6,205 nucleotides of DNA from an uncultured Flavobacteriales bacterium (GTDB lineage Bacteria; Bacteroidota; Bacteroidia; Flavobacteriales_D; Sanyastnellaceae), in the NCBI GenBank assembly GCA_937967465.1, contig CALBSW010000134.1, positions 1 through 6,205 of the forward strand. The letters are read 5' to 3'. Position numbers and translations under genes: made by a program. A model generated the notes under the pieces. The model saw nothing but the letters and a program-made list of their open reading frames with translations, did not search any database and was not told the origin of the DNA. Positions 6,199 through 6,205 of this stretch are shown in pieces; the stretch's first letter is position 1, and every line of letters begins with the position of its first letter.

Positions 6199-6205
6199 CG
6201 GGTTC
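6195..6205 (+). CDS. Start of a further downstream gene (runs off the right edge)
   Basis: ATGACGGGTTC begins at 6195, with its ATG overlapping the TGA of the ligase-like gene (6196-6198). This is the same ATGA arrangement that joins the glycosyltransferase and the ligase-like gene. Only three full codons (M-T-G) are visible, so no product can be assigned. The call rests on the overlap alone, and the ATG could be incidental. Confidence 0.4.

Overview
The window looks like chromosomal DNA from a GC-rich member of the Bacteroidota. The reasons are promoter-like octamers of the Bacteroidota type (TAnnTTTG) directly in front of start codons, the absence of Shine-Dalgarno sequences before nearly every gene, and the flavour of the proteins (a Uup-type ABC-F ATPase, and an O-antigen ligase-family protein with an HPTYLSLH motif). 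The phylum is inferred from these signals; I cannot name a genus.

Layout, left to right. (1) 1-1518 is a phenylacetate-degradation locus. It holds the first 114 codons of paaA on the minus strand and a complete paaE on the plus strand, transcribed divergently from a 94-bp intergenic region that carries a 7-bp perfect inverted repeat. (2) 1522-3417 is a full-length minus-strand ABC-F ATPase of Uup type, convergent with paaE at a distance of only 3 bp. (3) 3418-3456 is a 39-bp divergent promoter region. (4) 3457-6198 is a plus-strand run: an ElaA-type GNAT acetyltransferase, an ExoA-like family 2 glycosyltransferase 16 bp later, then a multi-pass O-antigen ligase/polymerase-family protein overlapping the glycosyltransferase by ATGA. 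A further reading frame begins at 6195 with the same ATGA overlap and runs off the window.

Function. PaaA and PaaE are the catalytic oxygenase subunit and the electron-supplying reductase of phenylacetyl-CoA 1,2-epoxidase, which activates phenylacetyl-CoA for aerobic ring opening. The ABC-F protein and ElaA look like housekeeping genes unrelated to that pathway. The glycosyltransferase and the ligase-like protein form a coupled unit that probably builds or transfers a cell-surface polysaccharide.

I saw no RNA genes, CRISPR arrays, insertion sequences or phage genes. Coding density is very high: the only non-coding stretches are 345-438, 1519-1521, 3418-3456 and 3958-3973. I found no clearly new system. 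The most useful leads are the regulatory architecture (probable leaderless promoters, the paaA/paaE inverted repeat) and a few motif departures in PaaE and the glycosyltransferase.
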